A DNA stretch of 64,000 nt from Gonocerus acuteangulatus (GCA_946811695.1 OX328124.1:29320148-29384147), one strand, 5' to 3'; shown: positions 1 through 11,807, counted from the first letter of the stretch. Notes: generated by a model from the letters alone, not told the origin. Numbers and translations: made by a program.

Positions 1-318
1 TTTCTTAATGAGTGCAAACTACGCTCATACTTTGAGAGTAGCTAACAGTATCACATTGGTTGTTAGTTTATTCGACTCAACACTCAAAAATATATTGAAA
101 TCATACATCTCTCGAAGTAAAATTTGGCATTATTAAATTGAATACTTGCTGTTTATCAGGATTTTCCTCATGTAAAACCCGCTTATCTTCCGTAATATTT
201 TTTCTCATTGGTAGTGGCCACATTCGACTCAGCACAAAAAAATACTTTAAAAATGATACTTAGATCAGAATGATTCTAGTACCTACAGGTTTTTCCAAAA
301 GCGTTTAGTACCACTGTG
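1..318. repeat. dispersed element Z, fragment with CACTGTG end
   Basis: The stretch matches the last part of 41690-42291 and 55628-56625: AGTGGCCACATTCGACTCAG, then a block ending TACCACTGTG. The full copy at 55628 begins CACAGTGGTGCC and ends GGCACCACTTTG, so this is a non-coding DNA element with short terminal inverted repeats. Only its right part is in the window. Confidence 0.55.
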
Positions 319-319
319 G

Positions 320-714
320 GATATTGTAATAAAAAAAAAAAAAAAAAAAGAAAAAAAATCAGTCCCGTAACAGGCTACAAGGGCCCAGAGGGGCAGATAC
401 TGTAGAGGTATCTGATTCTTGACCGTACGGCACACTAGGGAGATAGTGTGGTCAAACACTATGCTCCGGCCGCCTGATTTTCCCCTTGGCTGCTTCGACT
501 GCTAGAGTCATTAGCACCCAAGGTACCCATTATTAATTAAATTAATTAAAGGCTGGGTGAGCCTAGGGACGATCTGGGACCCCAAATCCAACCCTCGAAC
601 GGCAGCACTAGAACAAAAAATCTTTAGGCGCGCTTGGGTTTTGAACCAGGTCCTCCAGTTCATTAGTCGAGTGCTCTACCACTGAGCTAACCTCGCCCCG
701 AGATATTGTAATAA
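320..714 (-). mobile_element. tRNA-headed SINE with poly(T) tail and perfect 13-bp TSD
   Basis: The 13-bp direct repeat GATATTGTAATAA flanks the insertion (320-332 and 702-714). On the minus strand the head CGGGGCGAGGTTAGCTCAGT is an A-box-bearing tRNA-like 5' end, with GGTTCAAAACC at the B-box position. A roughly 300-bp body follows, containing the GTGCTAATGAC relative of the SINE tail domain. The 3' end is ACTGATTTTTTTTC and then more T. A tail of T, not A, on the transcript strand is unusual, because pol III stops at runs of T. The perfect TSD points to a fairly recent insertion. Confidence 0.8.
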
Positions 715-959
715 TAAAACTATTATAGACTATGGTTAAGGGGGTAATATACCCTTTAACCTTTTTGCACCATTTTCTTTTTTATGGGCTTAAATGCTTC
801 TTAATCTAATCAAAAATTATATCCAAGAGTTTTTATGTGCCGGAACAATTTTTAAATGTACCAAAAATTCGATTTTTCAACTATAATCTGATACATTTAA
901 AAATGAAGAACTTTTTTTTATCTTTATTACAAGAAATTATGAAAAAATTTACTTTTCAG

Positions 960-1340
960 TATATTTTATAATCGATTTTCTCAAAACTATGTTTTTCAAA
1001 TCAAGCGATACGCTAGCACCTTCAGTTTTCATCCGATCAACTTCAAATTTTAACAGCAGATTCCTAATGATATTTGTATGTAAAGTACGTAGAGATTTTT
1101 CCAATCATTGAATTATTACGATTTTCTGACCTACTTTTGGCGGGTTTTTAATAGGAAATGAAGAACTGTTCACCATTTTCGAAAAAAATAATAGTTCTTA
1201 AACATACTACGGACAATACTTGATTTAACTAGGTTTCTAGTTTTTTTTTGATCGAATTAAAAAGACGTTTCCTTACGTCAGGCCGCCATTTTGTTTTCGA
1301 AGAATTAAAATTTATATTTTTTGGTTACTTTAACATCTAC
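960..1340 (+). repeat. dispersed repeat, inverted copy at 6040-6440
   Basis: The segment matches 6040-6440 in reverse complement. Shared landmarks are the GTTCACCATTTTCGAAAAAAA stretch's core, the GGCCGCCATTTTGTTTTCG/ATGGCGGCG pair and a CAGCAGATTCCTAATGATATT block. Similarity is diverged. No open frame has a recognised domain, and the class is unknown. Bases 715-959 between the SINE and this repeat hold nothing I recognise. Confidence 0.55.
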
Positions 1341-1740
1341 TATATATTTGTCAAATACCACTCACTCACTCACCGGTCATCGCCCAGCCTAAACCACTCG
1401 ACAGAAAAATTTGAAATTTTGCATGGACACTCCTAGACCTAGACACTCGCTAAGAAAGGATTTTTTGATATTCGAATTTTTAACTATTTTTAGAGGGGTT
1501 AAAAGTTTTAGTTGGTTAGAGCATGCACGCCTAGACAGCAAGCGTTGCTAGGACGGTAACAGAACAGCTGTTACCGTACATTATCTATTTCATAGTATTA
1601 TTTTTAATTGAGGTTAATTTCAACTATGATGGCAAACCTTGAATTACTAGAAATAAACTGTGATTTTGTCCCTCATAGAGATTACGCTCTGGTGATGGTC
1701 CATCCGAGGTTATAATAACCCGAACCACTTGACACAAAAA
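1341..1740 (+). repeat. dispersed repeat, inverted copy at 62380-62870
   Basis: It is the partner of the repeat in CCDC39 intron 2. It contains GGTAACAGAACAGCTGTTACC, a near-perfect palindrome, around 1554-1575. No coding capacity was seen. It directly adjoins the repeat ending at 1340, so the two may be parts of one longer element. Confidence 0.55.
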
Positions 1741-1794
1741 TTTGACATTTTGCAATCTTAAGTTCTTTTAGGGGGGTTTGAATTATTAAGAAGT

Positions 1795-2450
1795 TCCTTA
1801 TCGGCTCAAAAATGGTCTGATTTTGATGAAATTTGGTACAAAAATCATTCTTCTCATTTGAAAGGTGAAGTTCATTAACCAGCTGAATCTGTTTACTGGA
1901 ACATGGTTTTGGAGCAAACTTTGCGCGAAAAAATCGGAACGCTTACATTTTCGAGTCCATATGCTTGCAGGTACTCGTTATGTAGGTTCCTTAACGTCGG
2001 AAAACGAATGAAACCATTTTTTAAGCGATTTCTGTAACCGTTTACGAGAAACATTGATACAAATACTTTTCCAATCTAATTTTCTGTTTGGGTATTCAGA
2101 AACGATGATGGGTTCACTTGAAACTTGTTCCAGGTATTTGACATTCATCTAATCTAAGATATTTAAACTTTGGTATCGTTTGGAGGTAAGAAGTATATGG
2201 GGAAAAAATTGTATTAATGGTGATACAAAGTTTTCGGATCTCAGTGTATTTTCTAAAATATCTCGAAAACAGTTGGGAAATCGTAGGAAGTGGAAAGCGG
2301 CTATTCGAAAGGTTGCTAAATTCTCTTCAAAAAAGATTCTGTTGTAATGTTCGGTGGGGCGATGACTATCGAAGAGATAAGTGCTTAAAACTTCAAAGTT
2401 GTTAAATTTTATTCTTTTCAACTTGTATTTGTCTCTGTTTACCTAACTTT
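1795..2450 (+). repeat. H1 family, internal segment
   Basis: This matches the interior of the long H1 element at 50687-52315: a TGGTCTGATTTTGATGAAAT block, a GAACGCTTACATTTTCGAGT block, TATCTCGAAAACAGTTGGG, and GAGATAAGTGCTTAAAACTT. Neither H1 terminus is present. The overlapping open frames at 2149-2421 are translation of the repeat, not genes. Confidence 0.7.
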
Positions 2451-2616
2451 TTAAGTGTTTTTTTTTTTTTTTACTCCCCAACGGAAACAATCACGGTTAC
2501 CTCCACATGGTGTTTTCTGAGTAACTCTAAAGTCCGCGCAATAATAAGCAGTACAAAATTATTTAGAAGCGTTAATTTTGATCATATCTTATTTAACGCA
2601 ATATAAAAACTACTTA

Positions 2617-2648
2617 TCGGCCGTGGTGAAGCACGGGTAGTCAGCTAG
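2617..2648 (+). mobile_element. Helitron-like 3' end
   Basis: CGGCCGTGGTGAAGCACGGG followed by TAGTCAGCTAG|T has the short GC-rich hairpin and CTAG-T terminus typical of Helitron 3' ends. The upstream body is not recognisable. Bases 2649-3060 hold nothing else I can identify. Confidence 0.45.
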
Positions 2649-3061
2649 TCCCATATAAAACTTATAAAATTAAGAATGCAAAAGTATTGATTTATTTGTT
2701 ATCGATTAACTGAAGAAAATTACTGATTTTGACCACACAAGGTAATAATATGTTTTTTGCCAGACAATATTTGAGGGTATATTGATTATATTAAGCAAAT
2801 GTTTGGCATTGAAGTTGACAGAGTTTTTGATTGAATTCTCTGAAGAATCATGTAGGGTGTATGTAGAGAATGTTGCTGTTGATGCAAGCTATGTTGTGCT
2901 TCGCTGCTCAACCTAATGGTCGTGTGACTCTCCCTCAGTGCTTCCCGTATCTCTGGCATTTTAATAATTACAACCCTGCCTTTTAAATTAATTATCTTTT
3001 TAAAAAATAATGTATTTAAAACTTATTCCTTTTGATAGTTTTTAAGCTACTGAATAATAAC

Positions 3062-3870
3062 TAGAGCCCGGAAGTTAGGCATTTATTTTTGGTTAAAATA
3101 GGCAGGCAAAAAGGCACATGAAATACGGGAAATAGGCAGTACTGGAATTAAAATAGGCATTTATTAGAAGTGAAAGCATAGAGGAATCTCACTTATTTTA
3201 AATAGTCATTCATTTCTTTATTATGAATTTATCACATAATTAACGTACTTACTCTTACTTTTCTTGGTTACTAGCACAACAACAAGGTGCTTTTTCAAAG
3301 TATCAACTCTCAAAGACAGACGCTTGTCTCTCAAAGGGGACGTTCTACATCCACTGAAGTGTCCTGTGGCGCCACGACCTTGAAACCCCGGATTCGGGAG
3401 GGTGATTTTAGGATGATCTTGGTATTCGAAACTAACTTATCCACGTGAGGATACAAACTTTTTATTTCTTCAGCAATTCTTTGCAGACCATGGGCTAGAC
3501 ATGTGAGGTGGAGCACTTTAGGAAAGAGAATTTTCAAGGCTTTAGCTGCTTTTTCCATGTAAGGTGCCACGTCTGTGACAAGAATGAGGTTCATCGTCAT
3601 CCCGTATTCCATCCGGCCGGAGTAACATTAATGAATTTGTGAACAACTGAGCCACTGCGGAACCATTTCAAACAAATAAACGATTTACAGGGAACAAGAT
3701 TCTAGACAGATATTCGTGACGGCAATATGTAATTCAATTTGTGCAACCTTATTTGCCTTTTGTATGGAAATTCATTATGTGCGTTTTAAAATGTGTAAAT
3801 CCCAGAACAAAATTGCATAACGACCAAAAAGGCATTAAATCTTAAAATATGCAATAAAAGGCAACAAAAT
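3062..3870 (-). pseudogene. hAT-type transposase relic (DUF659-like middle domain)
   Basis: The minus-strand frame at 3331-3612 reads [36 protein letters not shown] and [19 protein letters not shown]. This is the middle (DUF659-like) region of cellular hAT transposases, including the VTDxAPYM and CLAHGLxRxAEE signatures. The N-terminal zinc finger and C-terminal dimerisation domain are missing. The flanks are rich in repeated TAGGCA and AAAGGCA motifs, and TAGAGCCCGGAAGTTAGGCA at 3062 may be a terminal repeat. It cannot encode an active enzyme. Confidence 0.75.
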
Positions 3871-4016
3871 CGAGCATTTAGCAGAAGCTGCGTTTCTCAG
3901 AAAGAATTTTAGTCTACGCTTTATTACTGAAGAATATGCTTAATATTGCCTACATAAATACAAAATAAACATGTATTTTTTTTTTCAAAACCTGTTGTCT
4001 TTATTGGTAAACAAAT

Positions 4017-4018
<2 letters not shown>

Positions 4019-4082
<64 letters not shown>
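4019..4082. repeat. poly(T) tract, about 65 bp
   Basis: An uninterrupted run of T, possibly the poly(A) tail of a retroposon on the minus strand. Bases 4083-4440 are AT-rich with no recognisable feature. Confidence 0.9.
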
Positions 4083-4085
<3 letters not shown>

Positions 4086-4440
4086 TGTTTAGATTTTTAC
4101 GGCAAACAACCTCAAGATTATAGTTGCCCGTGTCGCGTATGTTTGATTAAATATGATAATATATGCGTGTTGTTTGCACAATTTGTATGAATGTTTCGCT
4201 CTCTTTTTTGGTTTATTTTTTTTTCTAACAAATTATTTATTTTTCAATTTTTTATTTATATTTTTATTTTATTATGTTTTTTAGTTATTTTCTTCCATCT
4301 TTTACTTGTATTTTACGGTTGTATGTGTATTTATCTTTCATACATTTTTATATAAACAGATTTTTTTTAGAAAGGCTATTATTTTATTTATTATTTTACT
4401 GTTGTTAAGAAACTCAATTCTGATATTTGCAGGGATTTTC

Positions 4441-4690
4441 AATTCGTCTAATTCCTTCCTGTAGTGGTGGACGGTGGACTAAGATGTGTTTTATAGACTA
4501 AATTCGTCTAATTCCTTCCTGTAGTGGTGGACGGTGGACTAAGATGTGTTTTATAGACTAAATTTCATCACATCTTGGACATTTTGGCTCTTTCGACATG
4601 AGGAATCCATGCGAACGTTTTGTTTGTCCTATTCTCATTCGGGCTATGACAACCTCAGAAAGTAGGTGCAGCATGGCATGCCAGGTGACA
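4441..4690 (-). pseudogene. LINE (RNase H-bearing clade) ORF2 C-terminal relic with 60-bp duplication
   Basis: On the minus strand the translation runs WHAMLHLLSEVVIARMRIGQ, TKRSHGFLMSKEPKCPRCDE, a stop, then SIKHILVHRPPLQEGIRR. This is the region after the RNase H domain in Jockey/R1-type LINEs, with the CPRC knuckle and the HIL element. A 60-bp segment (4441-4500) is exactly duplicated at 4501-4560, so the knuckle's second half occurs twice. Stops show it is dead. Bases 4691-5080 downstream are AT-rich and featureless apart from a T tract at about 4986-5015. Confidence 0.7.
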
Positions 4691-4981
4691 GCGTAATATA
4701 CGTAGAATATTTATTGCATAAAACTTTATTTCTTAAATACATAGAACAGTGAAATGAGTATTATATTTTTTATTACCAAGGGTGGTGACCATGAATTCTC
4801 ACCCTCCATTTTCCACGCGTGACCCCTGTCTATAAAATGGTCTGCATTAAAATTTCAAATTGTCTGAAAGCTTTATTTTATTATATATTTTCTTTTTCTT
4901 TATTAGCTCTGAATATGTAGGTGGAATTATGTAATTATGTGCTTCAATATATATTTTTATAATATTTATTTTTTAATACTA

Positions 4982-5016
<35 letters not shown>

Positions 5017-5084
5017 AGATTTTATCCAATATTTTTTATGAAGATTAAAGATCATTTTATCAACATCTATATTTCTATTCCTTT

Positions 5085-5150
5085 ACTAATGACACTAGGG
5101 AAAGGAACCGTGCTAAGATGATGCAGTTCCTGCGAGGCGGACTTGATAAG
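5085..5150 (+). repeat. H1 family 3' end
   Basis: AAAGGAACCGTGCTAAGATG, then ATGCAGTTCCTGCGAGGCGGACTT: the H1 terminal module with the GCAG-TTC-CTGC hairpin. Bases 5151-5473 after it hold a 70-codon minus-strand frame (5184-5396) with no recognised domain. Confidence 0.75.
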
Positions 5151-5473
5151 ACCTAGACAGCCGTTTCTGATCTAAATCTGCACCTACCTCCTCTGAGCTG
5201 TAAGTATGCAGATACTGTGTGTTGGAGGTGGCAGCACCCCCGCAGTGCCACTCTCTACCTTATGTGGAGGATAACCTTCAGCTCTACTCCCACCAGTCCT
5301 CCGTTCTCTTTCCGTCATATCAATAGATATCAGAGGTACTCGTTCTACACCATTTCCTGTTGCAGCTGAGAGGGATTCATCAGCCATACTCTTCAATATT
5401 GAAATGTCTTATCAGGACCTTACGGAGTAATACTATCTTGTGCGATCAAAATCAGTCATTTTATTGTAATTAT

Positions 5474-6017
5474 AAATCTCGCTATAAAAAGATCACGTGT
5501 CTGTCTGTTTGTTCCTTATACAAATCGACACCGTTTAACCGATTTTGACTAAACGTGGTACATAGGTAGGTCTTGACCAGGGAAGTCTCGTAGGCTGGGT
5601 CAAAAAAGTCTACCAGCTGTCAGTCTGTATGTTTGTTCCTTATACAAATCCACACCGTTCGACTGATTTTGGCCAAACTTGGCACACAGGTAGATCTTGA
5701 TCCGGGGAGTGTCTTAGGGTAAGTCAAAAACGTCTACCACCTGTCTGTCTGTATGTTTGTTCCTTATACAAATCCACACTGGTTAACTGATTTTGATCAA
5801 TCTTGGCACACATGTAGGTCTTGATCCGGGGAGTGTCATAGGCTGGGTTAAAATCGTCTAGGGTTCACAGTTCGGAGGTCACGGGTTCCAAACTGCGAAC
5901 CTGAACAGTTACAGATTTGTGTTATTAGATTTAATATTACTTATTTGGTTTCTAATTTATTTTGGCTTTTCTAGGTGCAGAAAGTAGGTGTAGCATGGCA
6001 CACCGGGTAACAGCTAG
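5474..6017 (+). mobile_element. non-autonomous Helitron with three 124-bp internal modules
   Basis: The element starts near CTCGCTATAAAAAGATCACG and ends GGTAACAGCTAG|T, as insect Helitrons do. GTTCCTTATA recurs at 5511, 5635 and 5759, giving three 124-bp modules that each contain a primer-like CACACCGTTCGACTGATTTT block, a TTGGCACACAGGTAG block and a CCGGGGAGTGTC block. No Rep/helicase coding is present, so it needs a helper. A related shorter copy is at 11960-12218. Confidence 0.7.
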
Positions 6018-6039
6018 TAAAAAATAAATCAATATTTTT

Positions 6040-6440
6040 CAATTCTTTATATCAAACGTTGTATATGGGAAGATAAAGTATCCAAAAAAATACGTTTCAA
6101 TTCTTCTAAAGAAAACAATGGCGGCGCTGTGCCTGACAAACGGAAACCCTCATTTTTCACGGACGATAGTCTGCAGGCGGCAAAGAAGTAGGTTAAATCT
6201 AGTAAATTACGTAGGATTTTTAAGATTTTTTTTTTCGAAATGGTGAACAATTATTCATTTTGTATTAAAAAATCCGTACAAAATCGGTGATAATTCAATG
6301 AATTGAAAAGGTCCTACGTGCTTTTCTAGCAAATATCATCAGGAATCTGCAGTTAATATTTGAAGTAGATCGGGCAAAAATTGAAGACGCCGGAGTATCG
6401 CCCAATTTGAAAAACATGGTTTTGAGAAGACGACTTTAAA
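6040..6440 (-). repeat. dispersed repeat, inverted copy of 960-1340
   Basis: Reverse complement of the 960-1340 repeat with many differences. The 67-codon frame inside it (6047-6250) has no recognised domain. Bases 6441-7823 that follow are AT-rich; I recognise no gene or element there apart from a short (CA)n at about 6717-6731. Confidence 0.55.
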
Positions 6441-7823
6441 GTTTAATGTTGTGAAATGTTCATGTCTTTACTATTTAACTTTATACATACTTTCTTGTAA
6501 TATAGATACAAAAATGGGTCTTAATTTTGAAATTTATTAAAGGAGGACCAAAAATAAATTTAACAATTAAAAAGAGACCAATCGAAGCTCGCTCAAAAAT
6601 TATCTTCAAATTAGCACCGCGTTCACTCGGAGTCGGAAAATCATATTTTTTGCCCATTTAAAAAATATTTCTTCACATAAACACTCATTTTTATTGTCTT
6701 TGATTTTGATTATAAACACACACACACACTCAAATAGAGAAAAACTATTCATTATAGGCCTTGTAAAAAGAGTAATTGAATTTTAATTGCTGCGAAAAAA
6801 TATGCTACTTGTTGAATCAAGAAAGCAGCACAGCTGGAGGACAAGGTCGGCTGAACTCTTGTAGTAAAAAGGTAAATTAGGCTGAATAATTACAGGGGGT
6901 GTGCAGTCATTTAGTAAACTTAGCGATCCTTTTATTTTATTTTTTTATAAATAAGTGGATTTTTTTTATGGTACATCGATCGACTATGAAGGTCAATCCA
7001 AGAGCTGGGTTATTTTACTCGCTGCCATAATTTTAAAACAACCAGTCTCTAAAAGAACGTAGCCCCCGTGTTATTGTTGTTTAACAAGAGATAAATGTTA
7101 GTGTAAAACCAGATGAATTTTTGCCTTTCGCAACATAAACTGGCAAACTTAATACACTATAACAGTTTTATGGCAATAATCACAAATGCAAATAATTTTT
7201 TGAGCAAATAAAAAATAAATTTAAGAACATAGAAGAGAGAAAATAATATAAATAGATTATACTTATACCAGAAGATTTTAATTATAATTATAGATTTTAA
7301 TTATATAACGTTTTAAGTAATACAACGTAAACTTATAACAATTACAGATCTTAAGAGCATTTAACTTATATGGGCCTATAAGATTTGTAATTGTTCAACA
7401 ATTTGGAGCTAGTCATTATTATTATTGGGAAGACCCTTAGAACCATCGGCGAATCCCTCGCACTGTCTGATGTCCTCTTCTGATTTGGATCATATAAATA
7501 CCCAAAGTGGGCCATTTTTGGTAATGTTTGCATGGAATTTTCAATATTTCCTCTGTGCCAACAGAGCCATGTTTAAGGACACTCTGCTTTCCAAACTGTG
7601 TAGCTCACTTCCATAGAGAACATGTTATGGGATTTCTTCTTCATCTCGCTCAGCGCTACGGTTCATGCTTTTCATACATCGCTTAAAAATGCTTGGGGTT
7701 TAATAAAACAAAAGGATTTGTAAATCTAGAGACTAAGAAAATATAAATGTGGCGGATTAACTGGCTTAAAATGATTATTGTGCTACTGTTTTGGCTTTTC
7801 GGTACGTCCTGGTTTGTCATGAG

Positions 7824-8747
7824 TAGGGAACGGATGTTATTGTACTTACATATTTTTTCTGACTATTAAATCGTAATTGTTCATGTAATTCTGCGCGTTA
7901 TAAGTGATATTAAAGCATTTAAAGAGGTTTTTATTTTTCATATTTTGTCAAAAAAGCCATATTTTTACATGTTCTGCTATAAATACATAATTTTACTACA
8001 TATTTTGATATTATCTTTATTTTGCAATTGAACAAATAAAGAGGAAACCGGAAAGAAAATATCACTTTACCCATTGAGTCAAGATCACTGTCTTTAGCTA
8101 ATGGTCTAGGAGCAGAAGCGTTTTAAAAAAATATATTATAAATTATAGTTTAACAATTATATTATTCCTTTAATCTGCTTTCTAAAACAAATGAATTAGT
8201 GAACGAACCATGTTGATATTATTTTGCAAATTCGAGATATAAAATAATGAATTTTGAATCCATTTTATTTTATCCTAAGGCGCATTGGACGAAACGCCCG
8301 TACATGTGTCGACTATTTTACGATGCAAAATCGCCAGAAATAAAAGTTGGCCTGATCGGTGACCCCACTAGTGTATACTCCCTTATGACATCAGACCGGC
8401 GTCATTTCGCGTTTCACAATTAAAAAATGCATGTTGTTGCAAACAATTTTCCAGAATAATGTTCATCTGTAGAAATTATCAACTTCTTTTTTCCCCTTTT
8501 AAAATGAGTTCCTAATTTTTATTTGTGCTTTATTTTTCAGTATGTTGTAGAGTTTTAGTAATTTTGTTTTTCCTAGTCATAATAAAGTTCGTACTAATTA
8601 TTTATGGTTTTCTTTTCCATATTTTATAGTGTTTTAGATATTTTTTTTACTACATATTTTCAGTTATTTATTACATATTACATTTTATATAGTTAAATAT
8701 ATATGTACATATTTTGAATTTTATTTTACATGAATATCCGTTCCCTA
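7824..8747. mobile_element. non-autonomous hAT-type element with perfect 8-bp TSD
   Basis: The termini TAGGGAACGGAT and ATCCGTTCCCTA form a perfect 12-bp inverted repeat, and GTCATGAG flanks both sides (7816-7823 and 8748-8755). An 8-bp TSD is the hAT hallmark. The 924-bp interior has no transposase frame. The right flank reads into a Jockey-like LINE tail. Confidence 0.85.
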
Positions 8748-8756
8748 GTCATGAGT

Positions 8757-9190
8757 TAGGAATCAGTAAGATAGATGCATTCTACACAACTTGTAGATTT
8801 ACACATCTTGGACTTATTGTTAGACCCTCATCGACATTATCGATACATAAAAATCTAACGATATAGAAAACAATCATTCGACCAATATATCCGTACGGTC
8901 TTGAAGTCTGGGGATGTGCAAAAACATCCAACATCAACAGAATACAGGCATTCCAAGATTCTACGCAAAATTTCGAATTCCCCTTTCTACGTCTCTAGCT
9001 AAACCCTTCACAATGACCTTAACATTCTATTTGTCCTTGACCTTGCTAAAGCCCGTTTCCAAATGTTCCACTCAAAATTGTCTTACCATCCTAATCCTGA
9101 AGGTCTATCCTTATCTTCCCAATCCCATCCAGACAATCCTCCCAGGCGGCTTTAGAGGCAGTGGCCCTGTGACAATTTACTCACCTGATC
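8757..9190 (+). pseudogene. Jockey-like LINE reverse transcriptase C-terminal relic
   Basis: With frameshifts, the plus strand reads KTIIRPIYPYGLEVWGCAKT, SNINRIQAFQDS, then FPNVPLKI and NPEGLSLSSQSHPDNPPRRL with RGSGPCD-like residues before the stop. This is the Jockey-type ORF2 C-terminus (the thumb/'YGxxxWGCAK' block and the Arg-rich end). The long frame at 8914-9366 is the wrong reading frame. Bases 9191-9689 are LINE 3' flank or unassigned. Confidence 0.7.
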
Positions 9191-9689
9191 TTATCATGAT
9201 CATTAAAATATTTATTCATACAGCTCAGGAAGTGCCAAAAATGGTTGGCTTCTTTAAAATTTTGTATTGTATTTATTTTATTTTACTTTTCCCGTTTTTG
9301 CCAATTTGTCATAGCATATCTGTATCAACAACCTCGATTATTATTATTTGTACAGAATTCAAATAAATACATCTTGGAATCATTGTATATTCTCTACTAT
9401 AAACAATTCTGACACCGATTGGCGTGGGGATGTTGGTAGGGAAGTAAAACACGAATGTAGGCAAAGGGTAGAGAGGAGTCAGGGACAGGTGTGGGGGGAG
9501 CAGGTGATGGTACCTTGGCCTATATCCACAGGCACTGCTTCACTCACCGGACGGACAGCGGTGACGGGATAGCAACGTGTCCGGCACGTTTCAGGAATAT
9601 TTCCGGCACCAAAGTAATCTAAGCTAATTACCCTGAAAGGCTGAATAGAGAAGGCCCTAATTAATACAATGTCTGGAATTTCAAAAATG

Positions 9690-9864
9690 TTTTTTGGGTT
9701 TTTTTTGTTTCTTTTTGGTTGCCACCATTTACCCGCACTTGAAATAGCAATTTTTCAGCGAGCCCCTAGGGGAAAAAAGTTAACTTCTTTCAGCCGAGAG
9801 TCGAACCCACATATACCGCATGTGAAACGCAGGCGTACTACCCATTAAATCACTGGAAGGCTCC
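9690..9864 (-). mobile_element. tRNA-derived SINE
   Basis: The minus strand begins GAGCCTTCCAGTGATTTAAT and carries GTAGTACGCC and a B-box GGGTTCGACTC, folding like a tRNA. A short body with CCCTAGGGGCTCGCTGAAAA and an A-rich 3' end follow. The head differs from the SINEs at 25027 and 61712, so it is a separate family. Bases 9865-10500 are unassigned AT-rich sequence. Confidence 0.65.
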
Positions 9865-10960
9865 TATCATTAGCAATTACGCTACCGGACTCCATATTAC
9901 AGTATAGCTGTAAGAAGTTATTTCACCAGAAGTAGTCAAAGCTTTAAGATTTAAATATGCCGCCTATGACATAAGTAGCCAATGCTCATCTTTTGACAAA
10001 TTTTCCCAAATCGGAAGGTCATGTAATGAAAACTTCACCATACAGTTTCATCTACATTATTACGTCCCTACATGTTTCACACCTCCAAAAAGGTTACTAA
10101 ATTGTAACGCACGGCACTTATGGGTTAATATCAGCAATGATATCGATGAAATTAAATATTTAAATCCTCATTATGCTTCGAAAAAATCTAACTTAATTCA
10201 AAACGCAAATTTTAATTCTTAATATCTTAAATCAACCATGAGATTAATTAAAATAATATGATTTTTTATGATTTGAAAATGTATTTTGATTTTTTTTTAC
10301 CAAATCTAATCAGGATTTCAATGTTAATTTTAATTTCTTCGATATCAGTGCTGGTATTAAGTTAGATGAAAAATAAAATCTTATTTTATGTTTAATTGTA
10401 AAAGTTCGTGAAAATTTTTACAACTGATTTGTTCTAAATTTTATTAGCTTACATTTCAAAAATATTGCATGTAAATTGGTTAGGATTTGGAGGCTGTAGA
10501 CTATTTTGAAACACAAAATATCGTTTCGCCCCACTGTGCCGCCGTTAAACTCTACCGTACCGTATTACTCTACAGCTATTATGCAAATATTGGTATTATA
10601 TTCGAACCAGCTGTAAATTCTAAATGATGCAACCAACCACAGCCAAGAAGCTGAGCAGCCTTCTTACATGCAAGCAGTGAAGTGCAGTGAGTGTTGCAGC
10701 TAGAAGTGAAGTTATTTTAGTATGTACACGGAGTCAACAGAATGCCCCACATTCTCATGACAAACCCCCATTTCCGGGACACATTCCCACACTCCTTTCT
10801 TCAGTATTTATTTACCACTCTTCCAAAGCGTGTATTTTGTTTTTAACCTCAACCCCACACTTGTGTAAACTAGGCATATTAACAATCTACACTCACCTTT
10901 CCTTGGTTTAGTGACTTATCCAAAGCGTTCGGATTTTGAAATCTAAACAGTGTTTAATAA

Positions 10961-11439
10961 CACAGGCACACAACAAAAATAAAGTGGTGTTTTCCAAAGA
11001 CGCCATACATTTATTCTTATGTATTTCGACACGCTGAATCCGAATCCGGAGTCCTTTTCACCCTATCACGTCAGGTTTAAGAATATTTGAAGGTAAAATT
11101 TCGTATGAATTCGTTAAAGAAGAAATAACTAGAGCTTCCATGGTTTTGAGGGTCAATTCGAATCCGAGGTCTGTTTCACCACATCAATATGTTTGTTTTG
11201 CAAGAAATCAATCTTCAGTCAAAATTCTTTTTTTGCAAAATAGACATATATTTCCTTGAAATGAACTTGATTTTGCGCTGATGTGCAATTTTTGAGGGTT
11301 GAATTCAGCGATAACTCAAAACCATGGAAGCTCTAGTTATTTCTTTAATTCATAAGGAATTTGACCTTTAAATGCTCTTATGTATGTAATATGTATGGTG
11401 TCTTTGGAAAATACCACTTATTTTGTGTGTGCGTGTGTA
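10961..11439. mobile_element. foldback MITE with long terminal inverted repeats
   Basis: The left arm, AAAGTGGTGTTTTCCAAAGA, and the right arm, TCTTTGGAAAATACCACTTA, are imperfect inverted repeats. Further inward, AACTAGAGCTTCCATGGTTTTG on the left pairs with CAAAACCATGGAAGCTCTAGTT-like sequence on the right. There is no coding capacity. Superfamily is unresolved. Bases 11440-11800 hold nothing recognised. Confidence 0.65.
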
Positions 11440-11807
11440 ATTAATTTTGATCCAATTAAATTCTCCAAATTTTTATGAGTTGATGAAAGGGTTCTATAAA
11501 TGTAGTCTTTCAATTTCCTATTCACCAATTTATTTTCAATGTTATATTTGCTCTGTATGTTTCCTAGTTTGGTTGCTACATCCTCAGGGGCTCATCCCTC
11601 ATGATTCACACAGCCATCGTTTTTACAATTTCTCCACAAAGCCATGAGACAAAACTTGTTCAAAACAATGTATTTCTGGTGACAAGTCAAAACTCATTTA
11701 CTCATTTACTTATTTGCTCTTCATGTTTCAAGTCAACAAGACAACTCTGCAGGAGAACATTCTAAGATGGGTCCTTTAATTATTAATATTTTAAAAGTTC
11801 TTAAAGA

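Noticed and set aside
8914..9366. 150-codon novel protein
   Set aside because: It is an out-of-frame reading of the Jockey-like LINE tail, whose true frames show the WGCAK and C-terminal signatures.
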